Of a DNA stretch of 56,879 nt, positions 47,261 through 56,842 are shown in pieces. This stretch comes from Rhodospirillales bacterium (GTDB lineage Bacteria; Pseudomonadota; Alphaproteobacteria; Rhodospirillales; JASLLZ01), in contig JASLZL010000076.1 in the NCBI GenBank assembly GCA_030754885.1, forward strand, positions 1-56,879. Reading direction: 5' to 3'. A program made the translations under genes and the position numbers. The stretch's first letter is position 1, and the number at the start of each line of letters is the position of its first letter. Below the pieces are notes generated by a model, which was given only the letters and a program-made list of their open reading frames with translations, made no database searches and was not told the DNA's origin.

Positions 47261-48453
47261 CAACCGTGACGGATCTGCCTTTGACGGGGGTGCGGGTCCT
47301 GGACCTGACACAGGCGCTGGCGGGTCCTTTTGCCTCCATGGTATTGGCCGACCTCGGCGCCGCGGTGATCAAGATCGAGCCGCCGTCCGGCGACCTGACG
47401 CGCACGACCCCACCGTATTACGTGGGCGACACCTCGCTCTACTTTCTGAGTAACAACCGCAATAAGCGGGGAATCGTGTTGGACCTGAAGGCCGAACCCG
47501 CCAGGCAGGCCTTCTACGATCTGGTGCGGTGCTCGGACGTGGTCTTCTGCAACTTCAGCGCCGGTGTCGTTGAACGCCTGAAGATCGATCCCGATACCTT
47601 GGAGGGCATCAATCCTCGGATTATTACCTGCAGCGTCACGGGTTTTGGCGAACACGGACCCAAATCGGATCGGCGTGCGGTGGACCTCATCATCCAGTCG
47701 CTGGCTGGTGCCATGAGCATTACGGGCGAACCCGGGCGTCCTCCGGCTCGTGCCGGTGTGCCTACCGGCGACTTGTCGGCCGGCCTCTACGCCGTGATTG
47801 GCATCATCGCGGCACTTCATGCCCGTGGGCAAAGCGGGCGGGGCAGGCGGGTGGAGACAAGCCTATTTCATGCCCAACTCTCTCTTCTCAACTACATGGC
47901 TTCGTACAGCCTTTTCTCAGGTGAGTCGCCTGGGCCCGTCGGGTCGGGTCATCCGGGCACGGTGCCGTCCCAGGCGTTTCAGACCTCCGACGGTTGGATC
48001 ACCATTGATGCCGGCTTCGACCGCCATTTCGTTATCCTTTGCGACGTCATCGACAGGCCCGATCTTGCCGCCGATCCGCGCTACAAGGATCGCCCCAGCC
48101 GGTGCGATCATCGGGCCACGCTGATCCCGGAAATAGCCCGTGCAGTTCTAGCGCACCCGACGACTCACTGGACCGATACCTTGGACCGGGCGGGCATTCC
48201 CTGTGGTCCGGTAAACGATGTGTCCGCTGCCCTGGATGACACCCAAAGCGCTGCCTACCACACGGTTCGGTCCGTCTCCTATGGCGACGCATCGGTCCAG
48301 GTGCTCGCCACGCCGCTATGGTTTGACGATCAAACACAGCATCCCGTGGAGAGCCCGCCCACCCTTGGTCAACATACCGAAGAGGTATTACGTCAAATCC
48401 TTAGCTACGAAGATGCTCGGATCGCGGCTGTGACCGGCCAGACGAAAAGCTGA
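47257..48453 (+). CDS. CaiB/BaiF family (class III) CoA-transferase
   Basis: This 398-residue class III CoA-transferase has the N-terminal VRVLDLTQALAGPFASMVLADLGAAVIKIEPPSGD, then NRNKRGIVLDLKAEPARQAFYDLV and RAVDLIIQSLAGAMSITG with the likely catalytic Asp. The ATG at 47257 overlaps the hydratase stop (ATGA). It could supply the CoA-ester substrate for the hydratase. It differs clearly from the CaiB-like protein at 29260. Confidence 0.92.
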   Translation: MTTVTDLPLTGVRVLDLTQALAGPFASMVLADLGAAVIKIEPPSGDLTRTTPPYYVGDTSLYFLSNNRNKRGIVLDLKAEPARQAFYDLVRCSDVVFCNFSAGVVERLKIDPDTLEGINPRIITCSVTGFGEHGPKSDRRAVDLIIQSLAGAMSITGEPGRPPARAGVPTGDLSAGLYAVIGIIAALHARGQSGRGRRVETSLFHAQLSLLNYMASYSLFSGESPGPVGSGHPGTVPSQAFQTSDGWITIDAGFDRHFVILCDVIDRPDLAADPRYKDRPSRCDHRATLIPEIARAVLAHPTTHWTDTLDRAGIPCGPVNDVSAALDDTQSAAYHTVRSVSYGDASVQVLATPLWFDDQTQHPVESPPTLGQHTEEVLRQILSYEDARIAAVTGQTKS

Positions 48454-48517
48454 TTATTGAGAGACAGGCCTACGAGAAATTGAGAAACTCGGTCCATAGG
48501 GGTTTAGGTGGGATGCC

Positions 48518-49759
48518 GTGACCGATAACCGCCAAGTTGGACGTGAGATGCCTGGCCGACTGGCCGAGAACATCATGCATTTCGGCCGCTTGTTGCGCGC
48601 CGCCGGTCTGCCGGTCGGCACCGGCAAGGCGCTGGATGCGGTCCAAGCCGTGACAACGGCCGGCATCACCCGGCGCGATGACTTTTACTGGACCTTGCAC
48701 GCCGTATTCGTTAATCGCCGCGACCAGCGCGATATGTTTGATCAGGCTTTCCACGTCTTCTGGCGCAATCCGGCCATTTTGGAGCGCATGATGTCGCTTC
48801 TTCTACCCACCATGCGGGGTGAAGAGGCGCTGGCAGAGGGGCCGGCTCTGTCGCGCCGGGTGGCCGAAGCCCTGCGGCCCCCCGATTTGGTTGATGCCAC
48901 CGGCGAGTCTGTCGAACCCGACGAGATCGCCCTCGACGCCGCCATGACTTGGAGCGGTGACGAGGTGCTGCGTAGCAAGGATTTCGAGGACATGTCATCA
49001 GGCGAGACAAGAGAGGCGCTGTCGGTGATCCGGCGCATGCACCTGCCTCTTATGCGGACGCCGACGCGGCGCTTTCAATCCGATCCGACCGGGCGGGTCG
49101 CCGACATGCGAGCGACGCTGCGTGCCGCGTTGCGTTCGGGAAGTGACTTCATTCCTCTTCAATGGCGGCGTCGTCGGACCCGCCATCCGCCGCTGGTGGT
49201 ACTGTGCGACATCTCCGGCTCCATGGATCGCTACGTCCGCATGTTGCTTCATTTCCTGCACGCGGTGACCAACGACCGGGACCGGGTTAATACGTTTCTC
49301 TTCGGCACGCGTCTGACTAACGTCACCCGGCATCTGCGCCATAAGGACGTTGATGCCGCCCTGGCGAAAGTCGGCCAAGCGGTTGAGGACTGGGCCGGGG
49401 GTACGCGGATCGGCCACTGTCTGCATGCCTTCAACTCGGAATGGTCGCGCCGCGTACTGGGCCAGGGCGCGGTGGTCTTGCTTATCAGCGACGGCTTGGA
49501 CCGGGAAGATGGCCGGGAACTGGGGGGCGAGATGGAACGCTTGCACAAGTCGTGTCGCAAGCTGATCTGGCTCAATCCCCTGTTACGCTACGAGCGTTTT
49601 GAGCCGCGTTCCCTGGGCGTTAGGGCCATCTTGCCCCACGTTGACGAATTCCGCCCCGTGCACAACTTGGAAAGCCTGGCCGACTTGGCTCAGGCGCTGG
49701 GCAGCGAGGGACCAAGGCGCCCTGAGCCCATGGCCCGATGGCGCGAGGCGGCGGCATGA
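48518..49759 (+). CDS. coxE: VWA-domain protein, CoxE-like
   Basis: This 413-residue protein has a helical N-terminal domain and a von Willebrand A domain with the MIDAS motif DISGSMD (231-237). A GTG at 48518 gives the start after GGGATGCC. CoxE partners the CoxD AAA+ ATPase during maturation of the Mo active site. It overlaps the following gene by 4 nt (ATGA). It is separated from coxD by the PrpD-hydratase-CoA-transferase insertion. Confidence 0.9.
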   Translation: MTDNRQVGREMPGRLAENIMHFGRLLRAAGLPVGTGKALDAVQAVTTAGITRRDDFYWTLHAVFVNRRDQRDMFDQAFHVFWRNPAILERMMSLLLPTMRGEEALAEGPALSRRVAEALRPPDLVDATGESVEPDEIALDAAMTWSGDEVLRSKDFEDMSSGETREALSVIRRMHLPLMRTPTRRFQSDPTGRVADMRATLRAALRSGSDFIPLQWRRRRTRHPPLVVLCDISGSMDRYVRMLLHFLHAVTNDRDRVNTFLFGTRLTNVTRHLRHKDVDAALAKVGQAVEDWAGGTRIGHCLHAFNSEWSRRVLGQGAVVLLISDGLDREDGRELGGEMERLHKSCRKLIWLNPLLRYERFEPRSLGVRAILPHVDEFRPVHNLESLADLAQALGSEGPRRPEPMARWREAAA

Positions 49760-51381
49760 TTTTCGGCAATGTTCCCACTGAATCCGCCGAAGGCGCCATT
49801 CTGGCCCATGGTTGCAAGATGGGCCGCAAGACCTTCAAGAAGGGCCGCGTGATCAGTGCCGGAGATGTCGCCGACCTGCTTGCCGCCGGCATCGAACAGG
49901 TGGTCGCCGCACGCCTTGAGAAGGGTGACCTGGGCGAGGATGTCGCGGCGCGGCGTATTGCCGATGCGGCCTCGGGCGCCCACGTTACGGTGCGCCGGGC
50001 CTTCACGGGGCGGGCCAACCTGTTCGCCGGGACGCCGGGCATTCTTGTCATCGATGGGGAAGCGGTGGACGGCGTCAACCGGGTGAACGAGGCCGTCACC
50101 ATCGCCACCTTGCCACCCTTCGAGGTGGTGGAACCGGGTCAGATGGTGGCCACTGTCAAGATTATTCCCTTCGCCGTTGACGGGGCGGTTGTCGAAGATT
50201 GCGCGTCGCGGGCGGCGGCCGGCGGCGGGCTGATCCGCGTTGCCAAGCCTACCGAACATGCAGTTGGCCTTATCCAGACGACACTTCCCGGAACCAAGAC
50301 AGCGGTTCTCGACAAGACAACGGCGGTGATGCGGGGCCGCATCGAAAGCCTGGGCAGCCGTCTTACCGAAGAGCTTCGATGTGACCACGCAACGGATGAT
50401 CTCGTGCGGGCGCTTGGGGAACTTGGCGCCAAGGGGTGCGCGCCGCTGCTTGTCGTCGGTGCGTCTGCGATCACTGATCGGCGTGATGTGATCCCGGCCG
50501 CCCTAGAAGCCGGGGGTGGACGGATCGACCATTTCGGCATGCCGGTCGATCCCGGTAATTTGTTGCTGTTGGGATACGATGGTGGGGGAGTGCCGGTTGT
50601 CGGCCTTCCGGGTTGCGCGCGATCGCCCAAGTTCAATGGCGTCGATATGGTCCTCGGGCGCCTGTTGTCGGGAATTGAGGTGAGTAGCCGCGACATCACG
50701 GGCATGGGTGCCGGTGGCCTGTTGCATGAAATGCCTGGCCGCCCGCAGCCTCGCGCCGCCGATCCGGCGGGGCGAAAAAAATCCGCCCGGGCACCCCGCG
50801 TTGCCGCCTTGGTGCTGGCGGCCGGCCGTTCGACACGCATGGGCGACGTTAACAAGATGCTGGCCTTGGTGAACGGCCAGCCCATGGTGGCCCGCGTTGT
50901 CGATGCGGTGGTGGCCTCGACCGCCGCACCGGCTATTGTCGTCACTGGGCATCAGGCGGATGATGTGCGCCGGGTTCTTTCGGAGCGCGCCGTCACGGTG
51001 GTCGAGAACCCCGACTACGCTGCCGGGCTCAGTACGTCGTTGAAGCGTGGCCTGGTGGCGGTGCCGCCCGGTATCGACGGAGTGCTTGTTTGTCTGGGCG
51101 ACATGCCGCGAGTGACGACGAGCCAGATCAATCGCCTAATCGATGCCTTCGATCCGGCTGCCGGTAGGGCCATCTGCGTTCCCACCCACGGCGGCAAGCG
51201 AGGCAATCCGGTTCTGTGGAGCCGACGGTTCATCCCCGAGATGTTGGAGATCGCTGGCGACGTTGGCGCCCGACACTTGATCGGCGCTTATGCGGACTTG
51301 GTCTTTGAAGTGGAAATGGGGGACCCAGGTATTCTGTTTGATATCGATACTCCCGCGACGCTGAAGGACGCAGAGGAATAA
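49756..51381 (+). CDS. Fusion of molybdopterin-binding domain and MocA-like nucleotidyltransferase
   Basis: This 541-residue protein has an N-terminal half (1-320) resembling MoeA/MoaB-type molybdopterin-binding proteins of cox/xdh clusters (LAHGCKMGRKTFKKGRVISAGDVADLLAAGIEQVVAARLEKGDLGEDVAA). The C-terminal half (348-541) is a MobA/MocA-type NTP transferase with LAAGRSTRMG (354-363) and the substrate Lys K367. It should attach CMP to molybdopterin to make the cytosine dinucleotide cofactor of the CoxL enzyme. The start overlaps coxE (ATGA). Two-domain fusions of this kind occur in alphaproteobacterial Mo-hydroxylase loci. Confidence 0.87.
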   Translation: MIFGNVPTESAEGAILAHGCKMGRKTFKKGRVISAGDVADLLAAGIEQVVAARLEKGDLGEDVAARRIADAASGAHVTVRRAFTGRANLFAGTPGILVIDGEAVDGVNRVNEAVTIATLPPFEVVEPGQMVATVKIIPFAVDGAVVEDCASRAAAGGGLIRVAKPTEHAVGLIQTTLPGTKTAVLDKTTAVMRGRIESLGSRLTEELRCDHATDDLVRALGELGAKGCAPLLVVGASAITDRRDVIPAALEAGGGRIDHFGMPVDPGNLLLLGYDGGGVPVVGLPGCARSPKFNGVDMVLGRLLSGIEVSSRDITGMGAGGLLHEMPGRPQPRAADPAGRKKSARAPRVAALVLAAGRSTRMGDVNKMLALVNGQPMVARVVDAVVASTAAPAIVVTGHQADDVRRVLSERAVTVVENPDYAAGLSTSLKRGLVAVPPGIDGVLVCLGDMPRVTTSQINRLIDAFDPAAGRAICVPTHGGKRGNPVLWSRRFIPEMLEIAGDVGARHLIGAYADLVFEVEMGDPGILFDIDTPATLKDAEE

Positions 51382-51411
51382 CGACGCATCCCTTAAACAA
51401 AGGAGACGATT

Positions 51412-52322
51412 GTGGATAAAGGAGACGTGGATTGGCATGGCCCCATGCCATCTGTGATCACGCCCTATGACACCGAGGGTCGGATTGACGAGGACGCATT
51501 CGTCGAAAACATCGATCTTTGTATCGGCTACGGTATGACGGGGCTACTGGTTGGTGGCAACTCGGGTGACTTCTGGTCGCTCTCCATGGACGAACGCAGA
51601 CGATTGATGACGCTGGGTGTGGAAGGGGCTCGGGGCCGGGTTCCCGTGATCGCCTGCACCGGAGCGTTCCTGGCGCCGGCGGTCATCGAACTTGCCCATG
51701 CCGCCGCCGATGCGGGCTGCGCCGGCGCGATGGTACTGCCGCCCTTTTTCTATCGCCCCGACTCCGAGGACATTTTCAGTCATTACAAGGCCGTCTCGGA
51801 CGCCGCCCCGCTGCCGCTGATGCTTTACAATTTCCCCGCCAACTCGGTGCCTATCATGCCGTTCGACCTTATCGGGCGGCTGGCCGACCTGGAACGCGTC
51901 GTCGCCATCAAGGAGACCTCGGGGAACTACAACACCTTCTATAAGATACTGACCCTGGTCGGCGAGGGCATCCACGTGTTCTGCGGCCAGATGGTTCGCT
52001 TCGGGGTGCCGGCCCTGGTCATGGGGCGCCGGGCTTCATCGACACCAATCCCAATCTCTGGGGTGCCGGTTCGGTCGAGCTTTACCGGGCGGCCGTAACC
52101 GGCGATCTGGAGCGCGCCCGCGCGTTGCAGCGCCAGGCCCTGGTGCTCCACGAACTGGTCTCGGGAGGTGACAGGAATACCTACAACTGGGTCAAGACGG
52201 GAATGACACTGGTCGGCCTGCCGGGAGGCGTAGCGCGTCTGCCGCAGCGACCCTTGACGGCGGAGCAGGTCGAAGATCTGCGCCAAGGGCTGGAGGAATT
52301 GGGTATCGCTGGTCCCGGCTGA
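51412..52322 (+). pseudogene. DapA-family lyase gene with a single-base frameshift
   Basis: The first 204 or so codons from the GTG at 51412 (Shine-Dalgarno AAAGGAG) encode a DapA-family lyase: GGNSGDFWSL in place of GTTGE, YNFPAN, and the catalytic Lys in AIKETSGNYN. At the GGGG run in 52023-52026 the frame is lost and the product ends at 52098 with unrelated residues. Restoring one G gives MGAPGFIDTNPNLWGAGSVELYRAAV in the other frame, continuing to the stop at 52320-52322 for a normal length of about 303 residues. The change could be a true mutation or a homopolymer sequencing error. Confidence 0.85.
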
Positions 52323-52328
52323 ATTCCA

Positions 52329-53018
52329 TCAATCGGGACGGTTGCGATCGAAGAGTGGGACGGTCTTGTAGCGGAACGGCACGATAAGAACGACGCCGGC
52401 GAAAAAGCCGCCAATGTGGGCCCACCAGGCGGTAGACCCGCCGCTGCCGTAGGCATTGAACAGTTGGAAGACGATCCAGCCGACGAGGAGCACGTAGGCC
52501 GGCAGTCGTACCGGAATGCGGTTGAAGATGAGAGCCAACACTTTGACCCGGGGGTGGAGAACGAGATAGGCGCCCATGACGCCGGAGATCGCTCCGCTGG
52601 CGCCAACCATGGGCGTCGCCGACTCAGGATCCATGACGGCGTGGGTCAGGGCCGCCACGATACCTGTGATCAGATAGAAGGCAACGAAGCGGCGATGCCC
52701 CATGGAGTCTTCGATATTGTCGCCGAAAACCCAGAGATAAAGTATGTTGCCGATCAGGTGCCACCAGCTTCCGTGCAGGAACATCGAAGTGATTAGGGTC
52801 GCTTCCGCCGGCACGCGAATTAGCTCCGGAGACAACGCCCTGACTTCGAATAGTACCGCCGGGATGGCGCCATAGCCCAGAATGAAGACATCGCTGGCGT
52901 CCTCCGACAACGAAGCCTGCCAAACAAAGACGCCGACACAGGCCACGATGATGGATACCGTGACGACCTGAAAGGGAATGATCCTGAGCGGGTTATGGTC
53001 CTTCAGCGGCAGGAACAT
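52329..53018 (-). CDS. Rhomboid-family intramembrane serine protease
   Basis: This 229-residue protein has about six membrane segments. The catalytic dyad is visible as S141 in GASGAISG and H201 in AWWAHIGGFFAG; H82, H87 and N91 (LHGSWWHLIGN) supply the HxxxxHxxxN oxyanion-hole helix. It is the last gene of the der-bamB-yfgM unit. Substrate is unknown. Confidence 0.92.
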   Translation of the reverse strand: MFLPLKDHNPLRIIPFQVVTVSIIVACVGVFVWQASLSEDASDVFILGYGAIPAVLFEVRALSPELIRVPAEATLITSMFLHGSWWHLIGNILYLWVFGDNIEDSMGHRRFVAFYLITGIVAALTHAVMDPESATPMVGASGAISGVMGAYLVLHPRVKVLALIFNRIPVRLPAYVLLVGWIVFQLFNAYGSGGSTAWWAHIGGFFAGVVLIVPFRYKTVPLFDRNRPD

Positions 53019-53036
53019 AGCTGTCCTTTCAGTTGG

Positions 53037-54377
53037 TCAGGACGGAGCGTAAGGGTTCTTGCCCTTGCGCGTGAAAAGACGGATCGGCACGCCGGGCAGA
53101 TCGAAGCTCTGGCGCAGGCTGTTGGCCAAATAACGAAGATAGGATTCGGGCAATTGTTCGGGCCGCGAGGCGAACACGACAAAAGTCGGTGGGCGTGTTT
53201 TTGCCTGAGTCACGTAGCGCAGGCGGACGGACCGCCCACCGGCCAGAGGCGGCGGGTGATGCTCGATCATCTCGGCCAGCCACTGGTTGAGCCGCGCGGT
53301 GGAAATGCGCCGGTTCCACACTTCATAAATGTCGAGAACGGCGGGCAGCACCTTGCCGGCACTCCGACCGGTCAACGCCGAAAGGGTGAGTATGGGGATG
53401 CCGCGCACCTGGGGCAGGGATCTTTCGAGGCGGTCGTTGAGGCGGCCGAGGACAGCCTTTGCGTCCCGTACCAAATCCCATTTGTTGACGGCGATGATCA
53501 AGGCGCGGCCTTCGTCAATCACGTTGCGCGCGATAGTCAGATCCTGTTTTTCCATGGCCGCCTGGGAGTCGAGCACCAAGACAACGACCTGGGCGTAGCG
53601 AATGGCACGTAGCGCATCCGCCGTCGACATGCCTTCGGGGCGCCCGGCGACCCGGGACTTGCGGCGCAGGCCGGCGGTGTCGATAAGCCGGATGGGTTGT
53701 TCCTTGTACGTCCACGAGATGGAAACGGCGTCGCGGGTGATTCCGGCCTCGGGTCCGGTGACCACGCGCTCCTCGCCGAGAAGACGGTTGACCAGGGTCG
53801 ACTTGCCGACATTTGGCCGGCCGACGATGGCCAGCTGCATCGGTCCGGCGTCGGGCCCTTCGTGGGATACGGTTTTGTCGGCGCCGTCGACGAAGGGGGC
53901 TAGGGCATCATAGAGGTCACCCATGCCTTCACCGTGTTCGGCCGAAAGGGGGATGGGGTCGCCCAGGCCCAGGGCGTAAGCCTCTATCAGCCCGGCCGCA
54001 CCGGCGTTGCCCTCGCACTTGTTGGCGATGACCACCAATGTCTGGTCACGCCGCCGCAGCCATTCGGCGAAGTGGCGGTCGAGGGGGGTGACGCCGGCCC
54101 GGGCATCGATGAGCAACAAGGCCACGTCAGCGTCGTCTAGGGCGTGTTCGGTTTGGGCGCGCATGCGGGCTTCGAGGACGTCGCCGGCAACGTCTTCCAG
54201 ACCGGCGGTATCGATGACGGTGAATTTGAGATCGGCCAGGCGCGCCGTCCCCTCGCGCCGGTCGCGGGTCAGACCGGGGGTGTCGTCGACAAGGGCCAGC
54301 CGCTTTCCCACAAGGCGGTTAAAAAGGGTCGACTTGCCCACATTGGAGCGGCCAATGATGGCCACGGTGATGCTCAT
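53037..54377 (-). CDS. der: Ribosome-biogenesis GTPase Der (EngA)
   Basis: This 446-residue double GTPase has two G1 motifs, GRSNVGKST (9-17) and GRPNVGKST, with DTPGLTRDR and DTAGLRRKS as G3-type switches, and a C-terminal KH-like domain. It is required for 50S ribosomal subunit maturation. It is flanked by bamB upstream and a rhomboid gene downstream on the same strand. Length is close to the family norm of 440-490 residues. Confidence 0.95.
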   Translation of the reverse strand: MSITVAIIGRSNVGKSTLFNRLVGKRLALVDDTPGLTRDRREGTARLADLKFTVIDTAGLEDVAGDVLEARMRAQTEHALDDADVALLLIDARAGVTPLDRHFAEWLRRRDQTLVVIANKCEGNAGAAGLIEAYALGLGDPIPLSAEHGEGMGDLYDALAPFVDGADKTVSHEGPDAGPMQLAIVGRPNVGKSTLVNRLLGEERVVTGPEAGITRDAVSISWTYKEQPIRLIDTAGLRRKSRVAGRPEGMSTADALRAIRYAQVVVLVLDSQAAMEKQDLTIARNVIDEGRALIIAVNKWDLVRDAKAVLGRLNDRLERSLPQVRGIPILTLSALTGRSAGKVLPAVLDIYEVWNRRISTARLNQWLAEMIEHHPPPLAGGRSVRLRYVTQAKTRPPTFVVFASRPEQLPESYLRYLANSLRQSFDLPGVPIRLFTRKGKNPYAPS

Positions 54378-54393
54378 GGTCCGACGACTTGGG

Positions 54394-55707
54394 TTAGCGG
54401 TAGGCTACCAGCGTGGCGTTGTCGGCGAGGAAATAAATGCTGCGGTCGGCGATGATCGGATCGACGATGATTCGGTCCGGCATCTCAGCCTTGCCCATGA
54501 TGTCGCCGCTGTAGGGCGAGACCGCCAGAACCGTGCCCTCGGAGCCAGCTACGATCAACCGGTCGCTGGCGAGCAGGGGCCCCGTCCAGACGATGAAGTC
54601 GCGGCGGTCCTCCTCATCTTCGAAGCGGGGCAATTGGGTGACCCAAAAAATGCGGCCGTCGTCGCGTGCTAAACTGACCAGTTCGGCGTTGTTCGTCAGC
54701 GTAAAGAGATAGTTGCCGGCCACCCACAGGCTTTGCAGGCCGCCGATTTCCTTTTCCCAGATGCGTTGTCCGCTGCGCAAATCGATGGCCACCATCTGAT
54801 CGCCGTGGCCCATGGCAAAGACCCGCCCGCGGTCGATAACCGGCCGCCCGCGGATGTGGGCCAGGGACGAAACAACGTCGGTACGCCTGAGCCGGGCCAG
54901 GGATTCAGTCCACAACACGCGGCCGGTTTCCACCTTGAGAGCCACCAGTTCGCCCGACGAATAGGGCACGACCACGACCCCGGCGTCCACCGCTGGGCTG
55001 CCGCCTCCAAGCAGGCTCGCCGTCTCGGTAATACCCGAATGGGTCCACAGAGTGGAGCCGTTGGAGGCATCAAGGGCATAAAGTTTGTTGGTAATGGTCA
55101 CTGCGAAGAGGCGGCCGCCGCGCGCCGTCGGCGGCGCCCGCATGGGACCGCCCAGGGTTTGGCGCCAGAGGACGGCGCCGGTCTCGGCGTTGAGCGCGAC
55201 AACCTCGGCAAAGCCGGTGGTCACGTAAACGCGGCCTTTATCATAAGCCAGGCCACCGCCGATATGGCCGTCGTCTTCTTCGTCGGGGGTCAGTTCAACC
55301 TCCCACAGATGCTGACCTTTCTCGGCGTCAAAGGCGCTAACGACGGTCTCGGCGTCCATGGTGAAGACCCGCCCCTGGGCGGTGATTGGAGATGCATTAA
55401 TACGGTCCGAATCGTCGGAACCGCTTCCAATATCGGCCCGCCAGGCGCGGCGAATATCCGCCGCTACTTCTGTGTGGTGCATGGCGTGGTTGGCGTAACC
55501 GCCGGCTTGCGGCCAATCCGGATTGACCGACGGCGGTGGGAGAAGGATCTCCTCTTGCGCCGCCTTGGGATCGGGGACAAGAGACTTTTCGTGCAGCAGC
55601 ACCGAGATGCGCTTGCCGGGCAGGGGCGGGGCTTCCTGTTCACCGAACCAGGTATCGCACGCCCCCAACAGCAATAAGGCGATGATGATGTACGCCGTCC
55701 TTGGCAT
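54394..55707 (-). CDS. bamB: Outer-membrane assembly lipoprotein BamB-like (PQQ beta-propeller)
   Basis: This 437-residue protein has a lipoprotein signal with lipobox LLLLGAC (Cys17) and a beta-propeller of PQQ-like repeats (for example [28 protein letters not shown] and [17 protein letters not shown]). BamB is an accessory subunit of the BAM complex. The ATG at 55705-55707 is chosen because it sits just before the signal peptide; a longer frame adds 67 residues of shadow sequence. It sits between yfgM-like and der, the standard alphaproteobacterial order. Confidence 0.9.
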   Translation of the reverse strand: MPRTAYIIIALLLLGACDTWFGEQEAPPLPGKRISVLLHEKSLVPDPKAAQEEILLPPPSVNPDWPQAGGYANHAMHHTEVAADIRRAWRADIGSGSDDSDRINASPITAQGRVFTMDAETVVSAFDAEKGQHLWEVELTPDEEDDGHIGGGLAYDKGRVYVTTGFAEVVALNAETGAVLWRQTLGGPMRAPPTARGGRLFAVTITNKLYALDASNGSTLWTHSGITETASLLGGGSPAVDAGVVVVPYSSGELVALKVETGRVLWTESLARLRRTDVVSSLAHIRGRPVIDRGRVFAMGHGDQMVAIDLRSGQRIWEKEIGGLQSLWVAGNYLFTLTNNAELVSLARDDGRIFWVTQLPRFEDEEDRRDFIVWTGPLLASDRLIVAGSEGTVLAVSPYSGDIMGKAEMPDRIIVDPIIADRSIYFLADNATLVAYR

Positions 55708-55748
55708 CTTTTTTTCCGTTGCTTCCTTCGCTTTGGCCTGGTTGTCGC

Positions 55749-56408
55749 TTACTTCCCCAGTATGGCCAGCATCTCCTGGGCCCGCGCGCGAATACCGGAT
55801 GGTGCCGCGACGTCGTTGGCAAGCCCCGAATAGAGTTCGCGCGCCTTGCCCGTATCGCCGTCGTGGCGGGCCAGGGCGGCGATGATCTCGCGTGCACTGT
55901 AGCGCCATGGGTTGTCATCCGCGGTCAGCGGGGCTACGCGCTGGCCAAGGGCGGCCCGGTCCGCCGTGTCGATCTCGTGCAGCGCGCCGAGGACTAGCGC
56001 AAGATCCCGGTAAAGGGCATCGATGTCCGTATCTTCGGCCATTTCCCGGTAGGCGTTGATGGCGCCCGCCCGGTCGCCCTGGCCGGCAAGAAGTGCGGCG
56101 TCCTGGAAACGGGCGAGAAGCGCGTACCCGGCGCTCGCCCCGGCCGCCAGTTCACCGAAGGCCCTGGTGGCGGCCTCGTTCTGGTCATTTTGCATATACC
56201 GTTGCGCCTCGGCGAAGCGCATGCTTTCGGCGGTGCGCGTCGAGATGTCATAGTTGCGCCAGCCCTGGAATCCGGCGACACCAACGACAAGGGCGACCGC
56301 CGCGCCGATGACATAGTTGCCGTACTTCTTCCACAGCTTGGCGTAGTGTTCCTGGCGCAGTTCGTCGTCGATTTCCTGGAACAGGCCGTCGTGACTGGTT
56401 TCCGCCAA
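55749..56408 (-). CDS. YfgM/tetratricopeptide-like membrane protein
   Basis: This 219-residue protein has a cytoplasmic N-terminus (MAETSHDGLFQEIDDELRQEHYAKLWKKYG), one transmembrane segment (about 32-50, YVIGAAVALVVGVAGFQGW) and a periplasmic C-terminal part of TPR-like helices. This matches the YfgM/DUF2133 family, which acts with the SecYEG-PpiD periplasmic chaperone network. It is 41 nt upstream of bamB on the same strand. Confidence 0.87.
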   Translation of the reverse strand: MAETSHDGLFQEIDDELRQEHYAKLWKKYGNYVIGAAVALVVGVAGFQGWRNYDISTRTAESMRFAEAQRYMQNDQNEAATRAFGELAAGASAGYALLARFQDAALLAGQGDRAGAINAYREMAEDTDIDALYRDLALVLGALHEIDTADRAALGQRVAPLTADDNPWRYSAREIIAALARHDGDTGKARELYSGLANDVAAPSGIRARAQEMLAILGK

Positions 56409-56550
56409 CGTAAGCTCCGTGATGATTACCTGGAGCGCCTTGCCGACGCTCCGCCCGTGATTCGCGGCCTAAGATATCTCCCCCGTCGGGTAATGGCAAT
56501 TGCGCCGATGGCGAAGGACCGCTTCGTCGAAAATGAATACCCGTCTATTT

Positions 56551-56796
56551 TTAGAATTTAGCCCACCCCATGGCAGCCGAAAATTCCTTGACCGAGAGGA
56601 ACTCATCCCCGGTCTTCTCCAATACGTCAAATCCTACTTTCGGGAACGGCGTCTCGCTCCTGCTGAGCTTGCCGTTGCCATCCTTATCCCAACTTTTGAC
56701 TTTCGTCGTGGCCAGTTCCGGGACCGTCAGTTGGCCGTCCTGGTTCGCGTCGGTCCTTGAAATCGAGACAACAATTCCAGAGGGTGCTCGTCCTGG
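56551..56796 (-). pseudogene. N-terminally truncated EF-hand protein
   Basis: Reading the minus strand leftward from about 56796 to a TAA at 56551-56553 gives 81 codons with two clear EF-hand loops, DANQDGQLTVPE and DKDGNGKLSRSE, and a degenerate third one, EKTGDEFLSVKE, then a short tail ending GWAKF. No ATG, GTG or TTG precedes the first loop, and an in-frame stop lies just upstream (56797-56799). The gene has lost its N-terminal part, probably including a signal peptide, or carries a frameshift. It would be a calcium-binding protein if complete. Confidence 0.6.
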
Positions 56797-56842
56797 CTAG
56801 CAATACCAACCTTTCAACCAGACTAAATCAATTATAATTAAA

